Assembly: GCF_001277175.1 (NCBI RefSeq)
Contig: NZ_CP012257.1
Coordinates: forward strand, 2,852,001-2,916,000
Length of the DNA: 64,000 bases
From: Cronobacter universalis NCTC 9529
GTDB lineage: Bacteria > Pseudomonadota > Gammaproteobacteria > Enterobacterales > Enterobacteriaceae
Direction of reading: 5' to 3'
Below, one piece after another: positions 50,194-58,042 of the stretch. Numbering within the stretch: position 1 is the stretch's first letter; each line of letters starts with the position of its first letter. The position numbers and the translations under genes were made by a program. The notes beneath the pieces are model-generated. The model saw only the letters and a program-made list of their open reading frames with translations, searched no databases and was not told the origin of the DNA.

Positions 50194-50775
50194 TTATTTC
50201 CCTGAATGCTTCGACATCTCCTCCGCGGACTTCAGGTGCTCCTCCACGACCGGCGTGTGCGCATCGGCCAGCGCTTTCACATCAGGATCTTTGATATTTT
50301 TGGCGTCACTTTGCAGCTTCGATAGCACCATTTTGTGGTCTTTGGTGCCGGCGTTTTCCATATACATTTTGTCAAAGGCGTCGCCGCTCTCTTTTTCGAG
50401 CTTAGCGGCCATGGCCTTATGTTTGGCGTCCGGCTCCGTCGGCAGAGTCACGCCCTTCTGCTGGGCGACCGTCTGAACTTTGGTCAGGGCAGCGCTATGG
50501 TCGTCGACCATCTTCTGCGCAAAAGCTTTGACGTCGCTGTTCTGCGCTTTCTCCAGCGCAATCTTCGCGGCGGCGACTTCATTAATATTGGCCTGCGCCA
50601 TGTCCTTTAACGCTTTTTCGTCGCCGGCGCTGAGTTTGGCATCCGATGAGGTCTGGCTTGCGGCGCCAGTCTGCGCGGTACTCGCTGGCGTCTGGGCTTG
50701 CACGCTGAGAGTGCTGAACATCGCTGCGACTGCTGATACCACCAGCAATCCTTTCACGGTTTTGCTCTTCTGCAT
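50194..50775 (-). CDS. Secreted DUF4142 (ferritin-like helical) protein
   Basis: A 193-residue protein with a signal peptide (MQKSKTVKGLLVVSAVAAMFSTLSVQAQ) and a Thr/Ala/Gln-rich linker. A DUF4142 domain (about 45-190) follows: DEKALKDMAQANINEVAAAKIALEKAQNSDVKAFAQKMVDDHSAALTKVQTVAQQKGVTLP, then ...FDKMYMENAGTKDHKMVLSKLQ. The H-containing helices resemble a four-helix ferritin-like bundle. Periplasmic DUF4142 proteins are often stress-induced. A CTATACT -10 element with a poor -35 (minus strand, around 50862) would suit sigma-S. Exact function unknown. Confidence 0.87.
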   Translation of the reverse strand: MQKSKTVKGLLVVSAVAAMFSTLSVQAQTPASTAQTGAASQTSSDAKLSAGDEKALKDMAQANINEVAAAKIALEKAQNSDVKAFAQKMVDDHSAALTKVQTVAQQKGVTLPTEPDAKHKAMAAKLEKESGDAFDKMYMENAGTKDHKMVLSKLQSDAKNIKDPDVKALADAHTPVVEEHLKSAEEMSKHSGK

Positions 50776-50861
50776 TTTGTTCTCCTGAAGGCCATGAGTA
50801 AGGCTGATGCAAGGTGATTAACCATGCTCAGCCTCAGAGGTAAATGACAATTGCACAGGTC

Positions 50862-50868
50862 AGTATAG
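50862..50868 (-). promoter_or_regulatory. Candidate promoter of the DUF4142 gene
   Basis: Minus-strand CTATACT, the -10 form favoured by sigma-S, lies about 90 bp upstream of the start. No matching -35 hexamer is visible, which fits stationary-phase or stress control but is not proof. Confidence 0.35.
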
Positions 50869-51313
50869 GACAACAATCTGAGATAGCCGTTTGCGTCAGT
50901 GTTTTCACGGCCAGACGAAGCGAATAGCAGCAGAGAAACGGAAATAGTCCGTGGAAGCGATGTAAACCGTGATGGCATTTTCTGGCGTGACGCGTTAAAG
51001 GGACATTCTCTTTACGGTAAAGGGCAAAAACCTTTTATTCTGACATGACGCATCCATTCTTTTTAACGTGTGGCGAGGGAGGTCTCGTCTGGCTGAAACT
51101 GAGAAATTAACGCGCTTTACCCGGCCCTATATCACCCTATTCTCTGCCGGAATACTGTATTGCTCATTTTACAATCCGCCTTGTTTACTTTTCAGTAATT
51201 AATAATTTCATGTGGGTATCACTATTACTGCGCGTGCGAAGATTGATTTCTCAGGCGGCTTATTATCATGCCCGCGCTTTTACGCTTTTTTTGATAAAAT
51301 ATATCCTTTTTTA

Positions 51314-51329
51314 TGTGACTTGCGTCACA
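51314..51329 (+). promoter_or_regulatory. Perfect CRP site upstream of the haem-oxygenase-like gene
   Basis: TGTGA-CTTGCG-TCACA is a perfect match in both arms of the CRP consensus, centred about 63 bp upstream of the ATG. It implies catabolite (cAMP) control of the downstream gene. An FNR site is less likely because the TTGAT half-site is not present. Confidence 0.8.
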
Positions 51330-51384
51330 AATCTGAAGATAGCAATAACCGCACAATTAGCGCGTCTAAAACAAGGAATTTACC

Positions 51385-52404
51385 ATGTTTAATCTTCAGA
51401 GAATTGAACCCGCCTTTACGGATGATAGTTATGGTTTTACTCAGAGCCTGCTCGCCTGGCTTAATGGCGACAGCGATAATTCCCCCGCGCTTAACACGCT
51501 CCACGAAATAGTCCGGCGCGCCTGGCATGAGAACTCGGCGGTCGATGAGAAAATAGCTCAGCACGCGTTATTTATTATTTACCAGAGCGTACTGGCCCAT
51601 CCTTTATCAGCGCCCGCCGCACGACAATACGATCCTGCCGCCCTGGAAATAAAAAATATTATCGAACAGCAGTGGATGGCGCATGAATTCGCCGGGCTGG
51701 CGATTCCTGATGAAGTGAATACCTCAAAGCATTACGGCGATTATTTAAAAACGGTCTGGCACGCGCATAAGGCGTCGCATCACCCTCTTTTTGAGTTTCT
51801 TGAAAAAGATGCCTCCACCCGACAGCTCTATTATTTTTTTAAAAGCGACAGCGCCCTTAATTTAATTTTCTTTGATCTGGTCGCTTACACCCTGATTGGC
51901 TCACAGCCGGAAACGCGCGGCACCATCAGCGAAAACCTGTGGGATGAGATAGGCCACGGCGATAACGTCTTCACGCACGTCAATCTCTATAAAGACGTTC
52001 TGGCGCGCCAGGACATCACCCTGCCCGCCAATCACTACATCGATATGTACGGCACGGAAGCGCTGGCCGGTCATAACGCGTTTATGCTGGGCTCGGTTAA
52101 CCGCAAACACTACTACAAATTGCTCGGCGTAATGGCGATGACAGAAGTGTTAGACCCGCCACAATATACAAAACTGGTTAACGGCTGTCTGCGGCTGGGG
52201 CTTATCAGTCGCGATGTGAAGTACTATACCGAGCACATCACTATCGACATCAAACACGGCGATGACTGGCTTTATAACGTGATTGATGTCATCGCCGAAC
52301 GCGACCCGGCGACCCGCAAAGAATTTTATCTGGGCAGTTTATTACGGCTGCGCACCGCCGGGCGTTACTACGATCAACTGATGCAAAAATTGCTCGCGCT
52401 GTGA
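51385..52404 (+). CDS. Haem-oxygenase-like iron-containing redox enzyme (HDO superfamily)
   Basis: A 339-residue all-helical protein resembling the iron-containing redox enzyme family (Haem_oxygenas_2). Possible diiron ligands are E188 and H191 (NLWDEIGHGD), E254 (MAMTEVLD), H284 (YTEHITID), D288 and H291 (DIKHGDDW). The EHxxxDxxHxxxW run is the classic metal-binding helix of this superfamily. Related HDO enzymes oxidise amino-acid- or lipid-derived substrates in natural-product and stress pathways. The substrate cannot be inferred here. No signal peptide is seen, so it is cytoplasmic. It has a CRP site upstream, an AAGGAATTTACC ribosome-binding site, and an EamA exporter gene downstream. Confidence 0.75.
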   Translation: MFNLQRIEPAFTDDSYGFTQSLLAWLNGDSDNSPALNTLHEIVRRAWHENSAVDEKIAQHALFIIYQSVLAHPLSAPAARQYDPAALEIKNIIEQQWMAHEFAGLAIPDEVNTSKHYGDYLKTVWHAHKASHHPLFEFLEKDASTRQLYYFFKSDSALNLIFFDLVAYTLIGSQPETRGTISENLWDEIGHGDNVFTHVNLYKDVLARQDITLPANHYIDMYGTEALAGHNAFMLGSVNRKHYYKLLGVMAMTEVLDPPQYTKLVNGCLRLGLISRDVKYYTEHITIDIKHGDDWLYNVIDVIAERDPATRKEFYLGSLLRLRTAGRYYDQLMQKLLAL

Positions 52405-52416
52405 TGACGATATGAG

Positions 52417-52442
52417 CCCGGAGAAACACTCCGGGTTTATTC
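52417..52442 (+). terminator. Hairpin between the haem-oxygenase-like gene and the EamA gene
   Basis: Stem CCCGGAG-AAACA-CTCCGGG followed by TTTATTCT. It could be a terminator or partial attenuator between the two genes, leaving the exporter at a lower level or under its own promoter. Confidence 0.65.
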
Positions 52443-52466
52443 TGTATGCTGAACGAGAGGTAATCT

Positions 52467-53384
52467 GTGGCCTATTTACTGCTCGCTCTCGCCGCGATTT
52501 TCTGGGGCGGAAATTATGTGGTGGGACATATCCTGGTCCAGTATGTGGACCCGTACGGGTTAAGCCTTATTCGCTGGGGATTTACCACCGCGCTGATGCT
52601 GGCGCTTTACTGGCGTCAGTGCTCTGTTGATTTCGCCGTGCTGAGAAAACATCTCGGCATTAATACTCTGCTCTCATTTCTGGGCCAGGTCAGTTTCCCG
52701 CTGAGCTTATATATCGGGCTGCAGTACACCACGTCCCTGAACGCCGCGATTTATATCTCCAGTACGCCGTGTCTGGTTCTGCTGATTAACCATTTTGTGT
52801 TTCACGAGCGCATTTCGGCCCGCAATATTATCGGCGTGATCGCCAGTACGGGCGGGGTACTATATCTCGCATTTTCCAGCGCTGGCGGCAGCGGCAATAT
52901 AAAAACCTTCGGCTTGGGCGATGTATTGACCATTATCTCCGCGCTGAGCTGGGCCTTTTACTGCGCGTTTTTACGCCTTAAAGATAAGACGGTGAAAAAC
53001 ACCTCTTTTGTCGCGTTTAGCTCGCTCATCGGTACGATAATTCTGGTGCCGATGTTTATGCTGCATGCGGCGCTGGCGCCGGATTACCGGGGCGTGATTT
53101 ACACGCTTTCGCCCGCCGTTATCGCAGGCATTCTCTACCTGATTATTTTTCCGTCCTGGTTGTCCTATGTTTTCTGGAATAAAGGCGTTTCGCTGATAGG
53201 CACGACCCGCAGTGAAATTTACACCCATCTTATTCCTGTCTCAGGCGGTATCATGGGCATTGTGTTTTTAGGCAACGAACTCAGAAGCTATCACATCATC
53301 ACGATGGTGCTGATTGTCTTTGGCATCATCTGTTGTTCCTACAGAAATGAGCCCAAAGCCAGCCCTGGCGTGATGGAGCGCTAA
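52467..53384 (+). CDS. EamA/DMT-family transporter
   Basis: A 305-residue inner-membrane protein with ten predicted helices and the duplicated EamA fold. The first repeat begins LLALAAIFWGGNYVVGHILVQYVDPYGLSLIRWGFTTALML (1-45), with LQYTTSLNAAIYISSTPCLVLLINHFVFHERIS (about 84-116). The second begins LGDVLTIISALSWAFYCAFLRLKDK. The start is GTG 52467, preceded by GAGAGGTAATCT. DMT family members export amino acids and other metabolites, and substrate is not readable from sequence. It lies 62 bp after the haem-oxygenase-like gene and may export that enzyme's product. Confidence 0.86.
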   Translation: MAYLLLALAAIFWGGNYVVGHILVQYVDPYGLSLIRWGFTTALMLALYWRQCSVDFAVLRKHLGINTLLSFLGQVSFPLSLYIGLQYTTSLNAAIYISSTPCLVLLINHFVFHERISARNIIGVIASTGGVLYLAFSSAGGSGNIKTFGLGDVLTIISALSWAFYCAFLRLKDKTVKNTSFVAFSSLIGTIILVPMFMLHAALAPDYRGVIYTLSPAVIAGILYLIIFPSWLSYVFWNKGVSLIGTTRSEIYTHLIPVSGGIMGIVFLGNELRSYHIITMVLIVFGIICCSYRNEPKASPGVMER

Positions 53385-53463
53385 TCAACAGCGGCGGCGA
53401 GGCCGAATCCGCGCCGTTGGGCGCTATACTTAACGTAACTTCCCCATCTGCCGCGAGGGCGAC

Positions 53464-53676
53464 ATGCAACGAGAAAATGTCATCTCCCGCAGCCTGGCGT
53501 CAGTCGGCTACGACTGGGACAGCCGGGTGCTGGAGATAGCCTTTCATAACGGCGCGGTCTATCACTATCTGAACGTGCCGGAGCAGGTGTATCTCGCGCT
53601 GGGCAACGCCCTCTCAAAAGGGCGTTATTTTCGTAAATCCATCAAAGACCGCTTTCCTTACCAGCGCGTGGAATAA
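53464..53676 (+). CDS. KTSC-domain small protein
   Basis: A 70-residue protein consisting of a single KTSC domain (MQRENVISRSLASVGYDWDSRVLEIAFHNGAVYHYLNVPEQVYLALGNALSKGRYFRKSIKDRFPYQRVE). It has the family's S-x-x-I/V-x-S-V-G-Y, aromatic Y-H-Y-x-x-V-P and S-K-G-x-Y-F/F-x-x-x-I-K segments. The family is named for conserved Lys-Thr-Ser-Cys residues, and function is unknown. A TATACT -10-like box lies at 53425-53430. Convergent with norW, 3 bp apart. Confidence 0.85.
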   Translation: MQRENVISRSLASVGYDWDSRVLEIAFHNGAVYHYLNVPEQVYLALGNALSKGRYFRKSIKDRFPYQRVE

Positions 53677-53679
53677 TCC

Positions 53680-54822
53680 TCAGGCGTTCGACGCGTTCAG
53701 GGCTTTGAGCAGGCCAAACGCCTGCTTCATCTGATCCTCACTCACCACAAAGCCGCGCAACACGCCCTGTCCGTCCATGCCCCGCGCGATAATGCCGCCA
53801 GGGCTGATGCTCATCTCCCACATCAGCGCCCGGTTGCCGGTATCGCCCGCCAGATGCAGCGGCATCAGCGGCGTTTTCACTTTAACGAGTATCGCAGGCA
53901 GCGTCAGGTTTTGCGCGTTACCGGTGAGGTTTCTGGCGAGCGTCATGGCGCACAGCTGCGCCGGTTGCAGGAACGGCAGCAGTTGCCCGCGGATCTCCGC
54001 GCAGTCGCCGAGCGCGTAAATATCCGGGTGGCTGGTGGCAAGCCGGTCATCCACGACAATTCCCCGGCGCGTCACCAGCCCGGCGCGCCGAGCGAGCGTT
54101 AAATCGGGCCGCAGGCCAATGGCGCAGACCACCGCGTCTACGCTTTGCTGATGCCCGTCGGTGAGCGTCGCCACCAGCGAATCGTGATGGCGCGCGAGCG
54201 ACGACAGGCCGGTGCTGAGCCGCAGCGTTACGCCGTGTTGCATCAGCACCGTTTGCAGGCGCGCGCTGATTTCCGGTATCAGTATTGATGAGAGCAGGCT
54301 CGTGCTGGTATCCGCCAGCGTCACCTGTTTCCCGGCGCGGTTAAGATCCATCGCAAGCTCGGCGCCAATCAGCCCGCCGCCCAGCACCAGCACGCGTCTG
54401 GCGTCGCGCAGCGCCGCCTCGCAGCGGCGATACTCCTGCTGGCTGTTGAGCGTAAACATCAGCTCGCTGCCGCTCACCGGCGGCACCATCGCCTGCGCGC
54501 CGGTGGCCAGCACCAGTTGCTGCCAGGGAAAGGTGCCGGCGCTGGTTTCCACAGTGCGCGCGGCGGTGTCGATAGCCGTCACCTGCGTCAACGGATGCAA
54601 CGCAATGTCGTTCTGTTCCGCCCACTCGCCTGCGCGCTGGCGGGTGAGATCGTCCGCGCGCTGCCCGTTAGTAAACACATGGCTGAGGTCGGGTTTGTTA
54701 TAGTCATCGCCGCTGTCCGCCGTGATAAGCCGGATCGGACGCGTCCTGTCCTGCTGGCGCAGGTGGCGCACCAGCTGGCGGGCGGCAAAGCCCGCGCCGA
54801 TAATAATCAGTTCCTCGCGCAT
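53680..54822 (-). CDS. norW: NADH:flavorubredoxin reductase NorW
   Basis: FAD enzyme that passes electrons from NADH to the rubredoxin domain of NorV for nitric oxide reduction. The 380 residues carry the FAD-binding IIGAGFAARQLVRHLRQQD (about 6-24), a central NAD-binding VLVLGGGLIGAELAMDLNRAG (about 143-163) and the second FAD motif IYALGDCAEI (about 270-279). ATG 54820-54822 lies 3 bp after the norV stop, and the two form an operon. Convergent with the KTSC gene. Confidence 0.95.
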   Translation of the reverse strand: MREELIIIGAGFAARQLVRHLRQQDRTRPIRLITADSGDDYNKPDLSHVFTNGQRADDLTRQRAGEWAEQNDIALHPLTQVTAIDTAARTVETSAGTFPWQQLVLATGAQAMVPPVSGSELMFTLNSQQEYRRCEAALRDARRVLVLGGGLIGAELAMDLNRAGKQVTLADTSTSLLSSILIPEISARLQTVLMQHGVTLRLSTGLSSLARHHDSLVATLTDGHQQSVDAVVCAIGLRPDLTLARRAGLVTRRGIVVDDRLATSHPDIYALGDCAEIRGQLLPFLQPAQLCAMTLARNLTGNAQNLTLPAILVKVKTPLMPLHLAGDTGNRALMWEMSISPGGIIARGMDGQGVLRGFVVSEDQMKQAFGLLKALNASNA

Positions 54823-54825
54823 GGT

Positions 54826-56259
54826 TCAGCCCTCGTAAACGTCAAAGACCGATTTGCCGATGCCGCATTCCGGGCAGAGGAACGTCTCCGGCACCTCGTC
54901 CCACGGCGTGCCGGGCGCGACGTCCTGATTCGGCTCGCCCTTCGCCGGATCGTAAACCCACTGGCAGACGGTACAGATCATGCACTGCCCCACCGGTTCG
55001 TCCGGCTCCTGAATGCCCACGCCGGACGCTTCCGCCACCGCTGGCGCGGTCACAGGCAGCGGCGATAAGGCCCAGGCGCGCGCGATTTCGCGGCCATGCT
55101 CGCGGCAGATCTCCAGCGCGTCGAGATCCGGGCGCCACTTGGCCTTCAGGCTGAGCGACATCTCAAACCCGGCGTCCTGCAGGCGGGTGGAAAGCCGGTC
55201 GACCGCGCCGCCGCTCCAGCCGTGCGAGCCAAACGCGCTGGCGCGCTTGTTGCGAAAACGCAGACCGGTCATCTCTTCTACCAGCCCGGCGATTTTCGGC
55301 ATCATCACGTTGTTCATGGTGGAGGTGCCGACCAGCACGCCTTTAGAGCGGAAAACATGCGTGAGGATTTCGTTTTTATCGCTGCGGGCGACGTTGAAAA
55401 TTTTGACGGCCACGCGCGGGTCCACCTCGTTGATGCCCTGAGCAATCGCATCCGCCATCAGGCGGGTATTACCGGACATGGTGTCGTAGAAAATCGTAAT
55501 GCGATCTTCCTGGTAATCCGCCGCCCATTTCAGGTACAGCTCCACTATCTGCGTCGGATTCTCACGCCAGACCACGCCGTGAGAGGTGGCAATCATCGCC
55601 ACCGGCAGGTTGAAGCCGAGGATTTCGGTGATTTTCGGCGTCACCAGGCGGCTGAAGGGCGTGAGGATGTTGGCGTAGTAGCGCTGGCACTGCTCAAACA
55701 GCTCAGCCTGATCCACTTCATCGTTGAACAGATGTTCATCGCAGTAGTGCTGGCCGAAGGCGTCGTTGCTGAACAGCACCGCGTCGCCGGTCAGGTATGT
55801 CATCATGCTGTCGGGCCAGTGAAGCATCGGCGTTTCAACAAAGATAAGCTTTTTGCCGTTGCCGATGTCCAGGGTGTCGCCGGTTTTCACCACGTTGAAG
55901 TTCCACTCCGGGTGGTGGTGATGGCCGTTAATGGAATCGATGCCGTTGGCGGTGCAGTAAATGGGCGTATCCGGAATGCAGTTCATCAGCTCGGTGAGCG
56001 CGCCGGCGTGATCTTCCTCGGCGTGGTTGATAATGATGTAGTCGATATCCGCCAGATCGATTTCGCTGCGCAGGTTGTTGACGAAATCCCGGCTGAATTT
56101 ATGGTCAACGGTATCGATCAGAACGTTTTTCTCTTCGCGAATGAGGTAGCTGTTGTAGCTGCTGCCTTTTAAGGTTTTGTACTCGGTGCCATGAAAATCG
56201 CGCACTTCCCAGTCGCGCTGGCCAACCCAAAAAATGTTGTTTTTGACATGAATGTTCAT
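54826..56259 (-). CDS. norV: Anaerobic nitric oxide reductase flavorubredoxin NorV
   Basis: Reduces NO to N2O under anaerobic conditions. The chosen start gives 477 residues (E. coli 479). The metallo-beta-lactamase-like diiron domain has ligands in [11 protein letters not shown] (H79, E81, D83, H84), with further ligands in LHWPDSM and TSHGVVW. A flavodoxin domain follows ([23 protein letters not shown], about 255-277). The C-terminal rubredoxin has [14 protein letters not shown] and [27 protein letters not shown] precedes ATG 56257-56259. Expressed from the sigma-54 promoter at 56299-56315 under NorR control. Confidence 0.97.
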   Translation of the reverse strand: MNIHVKNNIFWVGQRDWEVRDFHGTEYKTLKGSSYNSYLIREEKNVLIDTVDHKFSRDFVNNLRSEIDLADIDYIIINHAEEDHAGALTELMNCIPDTPIYCTANGIDSINGHHHHPEWNFNVVKTGDTLDIGNGKKLIFVETPMLHWPDSMMTYLTGDAVLFSNDAFGQHYCDEHLFNDEVDQAELFEQCQRYYANILTPFSRLVTPKITEILGFNLPVAMIATSHGVVWRENPTQIVELYLKWAADYQEDRITIFYDTMSGNTRLMADAIAQGINEVDPRVAVKIFNVARSDKNEILTHVFRSKGVLVGTSTMNNVMMPKIAGLVEEMTGLRFRNKRASAFGSHGWSGGAVDRLSTRLQDAGFEMSLSLKAKWRPDLDALEICREHGREIARAWALSPLPVTAPAVAEASGVGIQEPDEPVGQCMICTVCQWVYDPAKGEPNQDVAPGTPWDEVPETFLCPECGIGKSVFDVYEG

Positions 56260-56298
56260 TGCAAGGTTCCTCTGAAATAATCCGGTATGCATCGGGTA

Positions 56299-56315
56299 TT
56301 GCAGAGACCGTGCCA
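56299..56315 (-). promoter_or_regulatory. Sigma-54 promoter of norVW
   Basis: Minus-strand TGGCACG-GTCT-CTGCA has the invariant GG and GC separated by exactly 10 bases, as required for RpoN. It lies about 40 bp upstream of the norV start. Confidence 0.85.
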
Positions 56316-56358
56316 GTTTTTAATTATCTGATTTAATAGAATTTATAAATGCATGATT

Positions 56359-56413
56359 GTCAAAATGACCATCACAGAGTATGGTGTTTTTGACACTCTA
56401 TTGTGGAATTGAC
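56359..56413. promoter_or_regulatory. Three NorR enhancer sites between norR and norV
   Basis: Three GT-N7-AC elements occur at 56359-56369 (GTCAAAATGAC, symmetrical), 56384-56394 and 56403-56413. E. coli NorR requires three such sites to assemble its hexamer and activate norVW. The third lies within four bases of the norR start codon, so it probably also represses norR. Confidence 0.75.
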
Positions 56414-56416
56414 ACG

Positions 56417-57934
56417 ATGCCGCTCTCTGCCCAGTCTCTCGCCGCGCTGGCGGTCGATATGCAAAACGGCCTGCCGGGGCGCGACCGTTTTAACCGCATG
56501 ATCGCCAGCATTCACCGCCTGCTTCACTGCGACGCCACCGCGCTTTTGCGCTATGAAGACCGCCAGTTCCGCCCGCTGGCGACGGCGGGCCTCGCCCCGG
56601 ATGTGATGGGCCGCCGCTTCAGCCTGGCGGCGCATCCGCGCCTCGAAGCTATCGCGCGGGCAGGCGACGTGGTGCGCTTTCCCGCCGACAGCTTTCTGCC
56701 TGACCCTTACGACGGGCTGATCCCGGAGCGCCAGGAGCTGCATGTGCACGCCTGCGTCGGAATGCCGCTGTTCTCCGGGCAGACGCTTATCGGCGCGCTG
56801 ACGCTGGACGGCATGAGCGCCACGCAGTTTGATGCTTACAGCGACGACGAACTGCGCGGCGTGGCGAGCCTTGCGGGCAGCGCGCTGCACAACGCGCTGC
56901 TGGTGGAACAGCTTGAGAAAACCGCCGCCCCCTTCAGCCGTGCGCTGGAGAGCGTTCAGCCGGATGAGCGGCTGGAGATGATTGGCGAGTCGGCCCCGAT
57001 GCAGCAGCTGAAAAAAGAGATATCGCTGGTGGCGCCGTCGGATCTCAACGTGCTGGTGCTTGGCGAAACCGGCGTCGGTAAAGAACTGGTGGCGCGGGAG
57101 TTACACGCGCAATCCGCCAGAGCCGCGAATCCGCTGGTTTACGTCAACTGCGCCGCGCTGCCGGAAAGCGTGGCGGAGAGCGAGCTATTCGGGCATATCA
57201 AAGGCGCGTTCACCGGCGCAATCCACGACAGGCGCGGCAAATTTGAACTGGCCGATAACGGCACGCTGTTTCTCGATGAGGTGGGCGAGCTGCCGCTGAC
57301 GCTACAGGCGAAGCTACTGCGGGCGTTGCAATATGGCGATGTGCAGCGCGTCGGCGAAGATAAACTGCTGCGGGTGGACGTGCGCATTGTCGCCGCCACC
57401 AACCGCGACCTGCGGGACGCCGTGGCGCAGGGCGGCTTTCGCGCCGATCTCTACCATCGCCTGAGCGTCTTTCCGCTCCACGTACCGGCGCTTCGCGAGC
57501 GCGGTGACGATATCCTGCTGCTGGCGGGCTATTTCTGCGAGAAATGCCGGGTGAAGTTCGGCCTGAACCGCGTGGCACTGAGCCCGCAGGCAAGCGAGTG
57601 GCTGATGGCGCAGCGCTGGCCTGGCAATATTCGCGAGCTTGAACACGCCCTCTACCGCGCGATTATCGTGGCGCAGGCCGGAAGCCGCGGGCCGGAACTG
57701 TTGCTGCTGGCGCACCACTTCGCTCCGGGCGCAAGCGTCGTCGCGCCGCGCGAAACCCCAGCCGCCGCCGCGCCGCCGGTCGAAAACCTGCAGCGCGCCA
57801 CGCGCCAGTTTCAGCGCGATTACATTCAGCGCGCGTTGCAGATTGCCGGTAATAACTGGGCGGCCTGCGCCCGGCTGCTGGAGATGGACCCCGGCAATCT
57901 GCACCGGCTCGCGCGCAGGCTCGGCCTGAAGTAA
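56417..57934 (+). CDS. norR: Nitric oxide-responsive sigma-54 activator NorR
   Basis: Bacterial enhancer-binding protein that switches on norVW when NO binds its iron. The chosen ATG gives 505 residues. The N-terminal GAF domain keeps the iron-site residues of E. coli NorR: R75, D96, D99, C113 and D131. The AAA+ domain has Walker A GETGVGKE (216-223), the sigma-54-contacting GAFTGA loop (263-268), Walker [10 protein letters not shown] and an arginine-finger region. The C-terminal Fis-like helix-turn-helix is [25 protein letters not shown]. Divergent from norVW and probably autoregulated. Confidence 0.97.
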   Translation: MPLSAQSLAALAVDMQNGLPGRDRFNRMIASIHRLLHCDATALLRYEDRQFRPLATAGLAPDVMGRRFSLAAHPRLEAIARAGDVVRFPADSFLPDPYDGLIPERQELHVHACVGMPLFSGQTLIGALTLDGMSATQFDAYSDDELRGVASLAGSALHNALLVEQLEKTAAPFSRALESVQPDERLEMIGESAPMQQLKKEISLVAPSDLNVLVLGETGVGKELVARELHAQSARAANPLVYVNCAALPESVAESELFGHIKGAFTGAIHDRRGKFELADNGTLFLDEVGELPLTLQAKLLRALQYGDVQRVGEDKLLRVDVRIVAATNRDLRDAVAQGGFRADLYHRLSVFPLHVPALRERGDDILLLAGYFCEKCRVKFGLNRVALSPQASEWLMAQRWPGNIRELEHALYRAIIVAQAGSRGPELLLLAHHFAPGASVVAPRETPAAAAPPVENLQRATRQFQRDYIQRALQIAGNNWAACARLLEMDPGNLHRLARRLGLK

Positions 57935-58042
57935 CCGCATCCGTTTAGCAAGGCTGGCGTTTTGTCGCCTTGCTCTGTACCATCGCCCGTCCCTGCCGCC
58001 CGCAAAGGGCGGCGCTCATCATAAAAACACCTGCAAATACTC

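Larger units (their letters stand above)
50776..51384. other. Long A+T-rich intergenic region in the accessory block
   Basis: 609 bp between divergent genes. The left part carries the DUF4142 leader and promoter, and the right part the CRP-controlled promoter of the haem-oxygenase-like gene. The middle (about 50900-51200) has no credible gene. The few open frames (for example 51210-51392) lack ribosome-binding sites and family features. Composition is much richer in A+T than flanking core genes. Confidence 0.6.

Noticed and set aside
51210..51511. Overlapping short open frames before the haem-oxygenase-like gene
   Set aside because: They cross the CRP site and the start of the real gene, and lack ribosome-binding sites.
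48423..53676. Integrated phage or integrative element at tRNA-Pro
   Set aside because: No integrase, excisionase or structural gene, and no duplicated tRNA 3' end could be found within the window.
56717..56890. Minus-strand gene opposite norR
   Set aside because: Part of an antisense open frame (56372-56890); norR has all catalytic and iron-site residues in the opposite frame.
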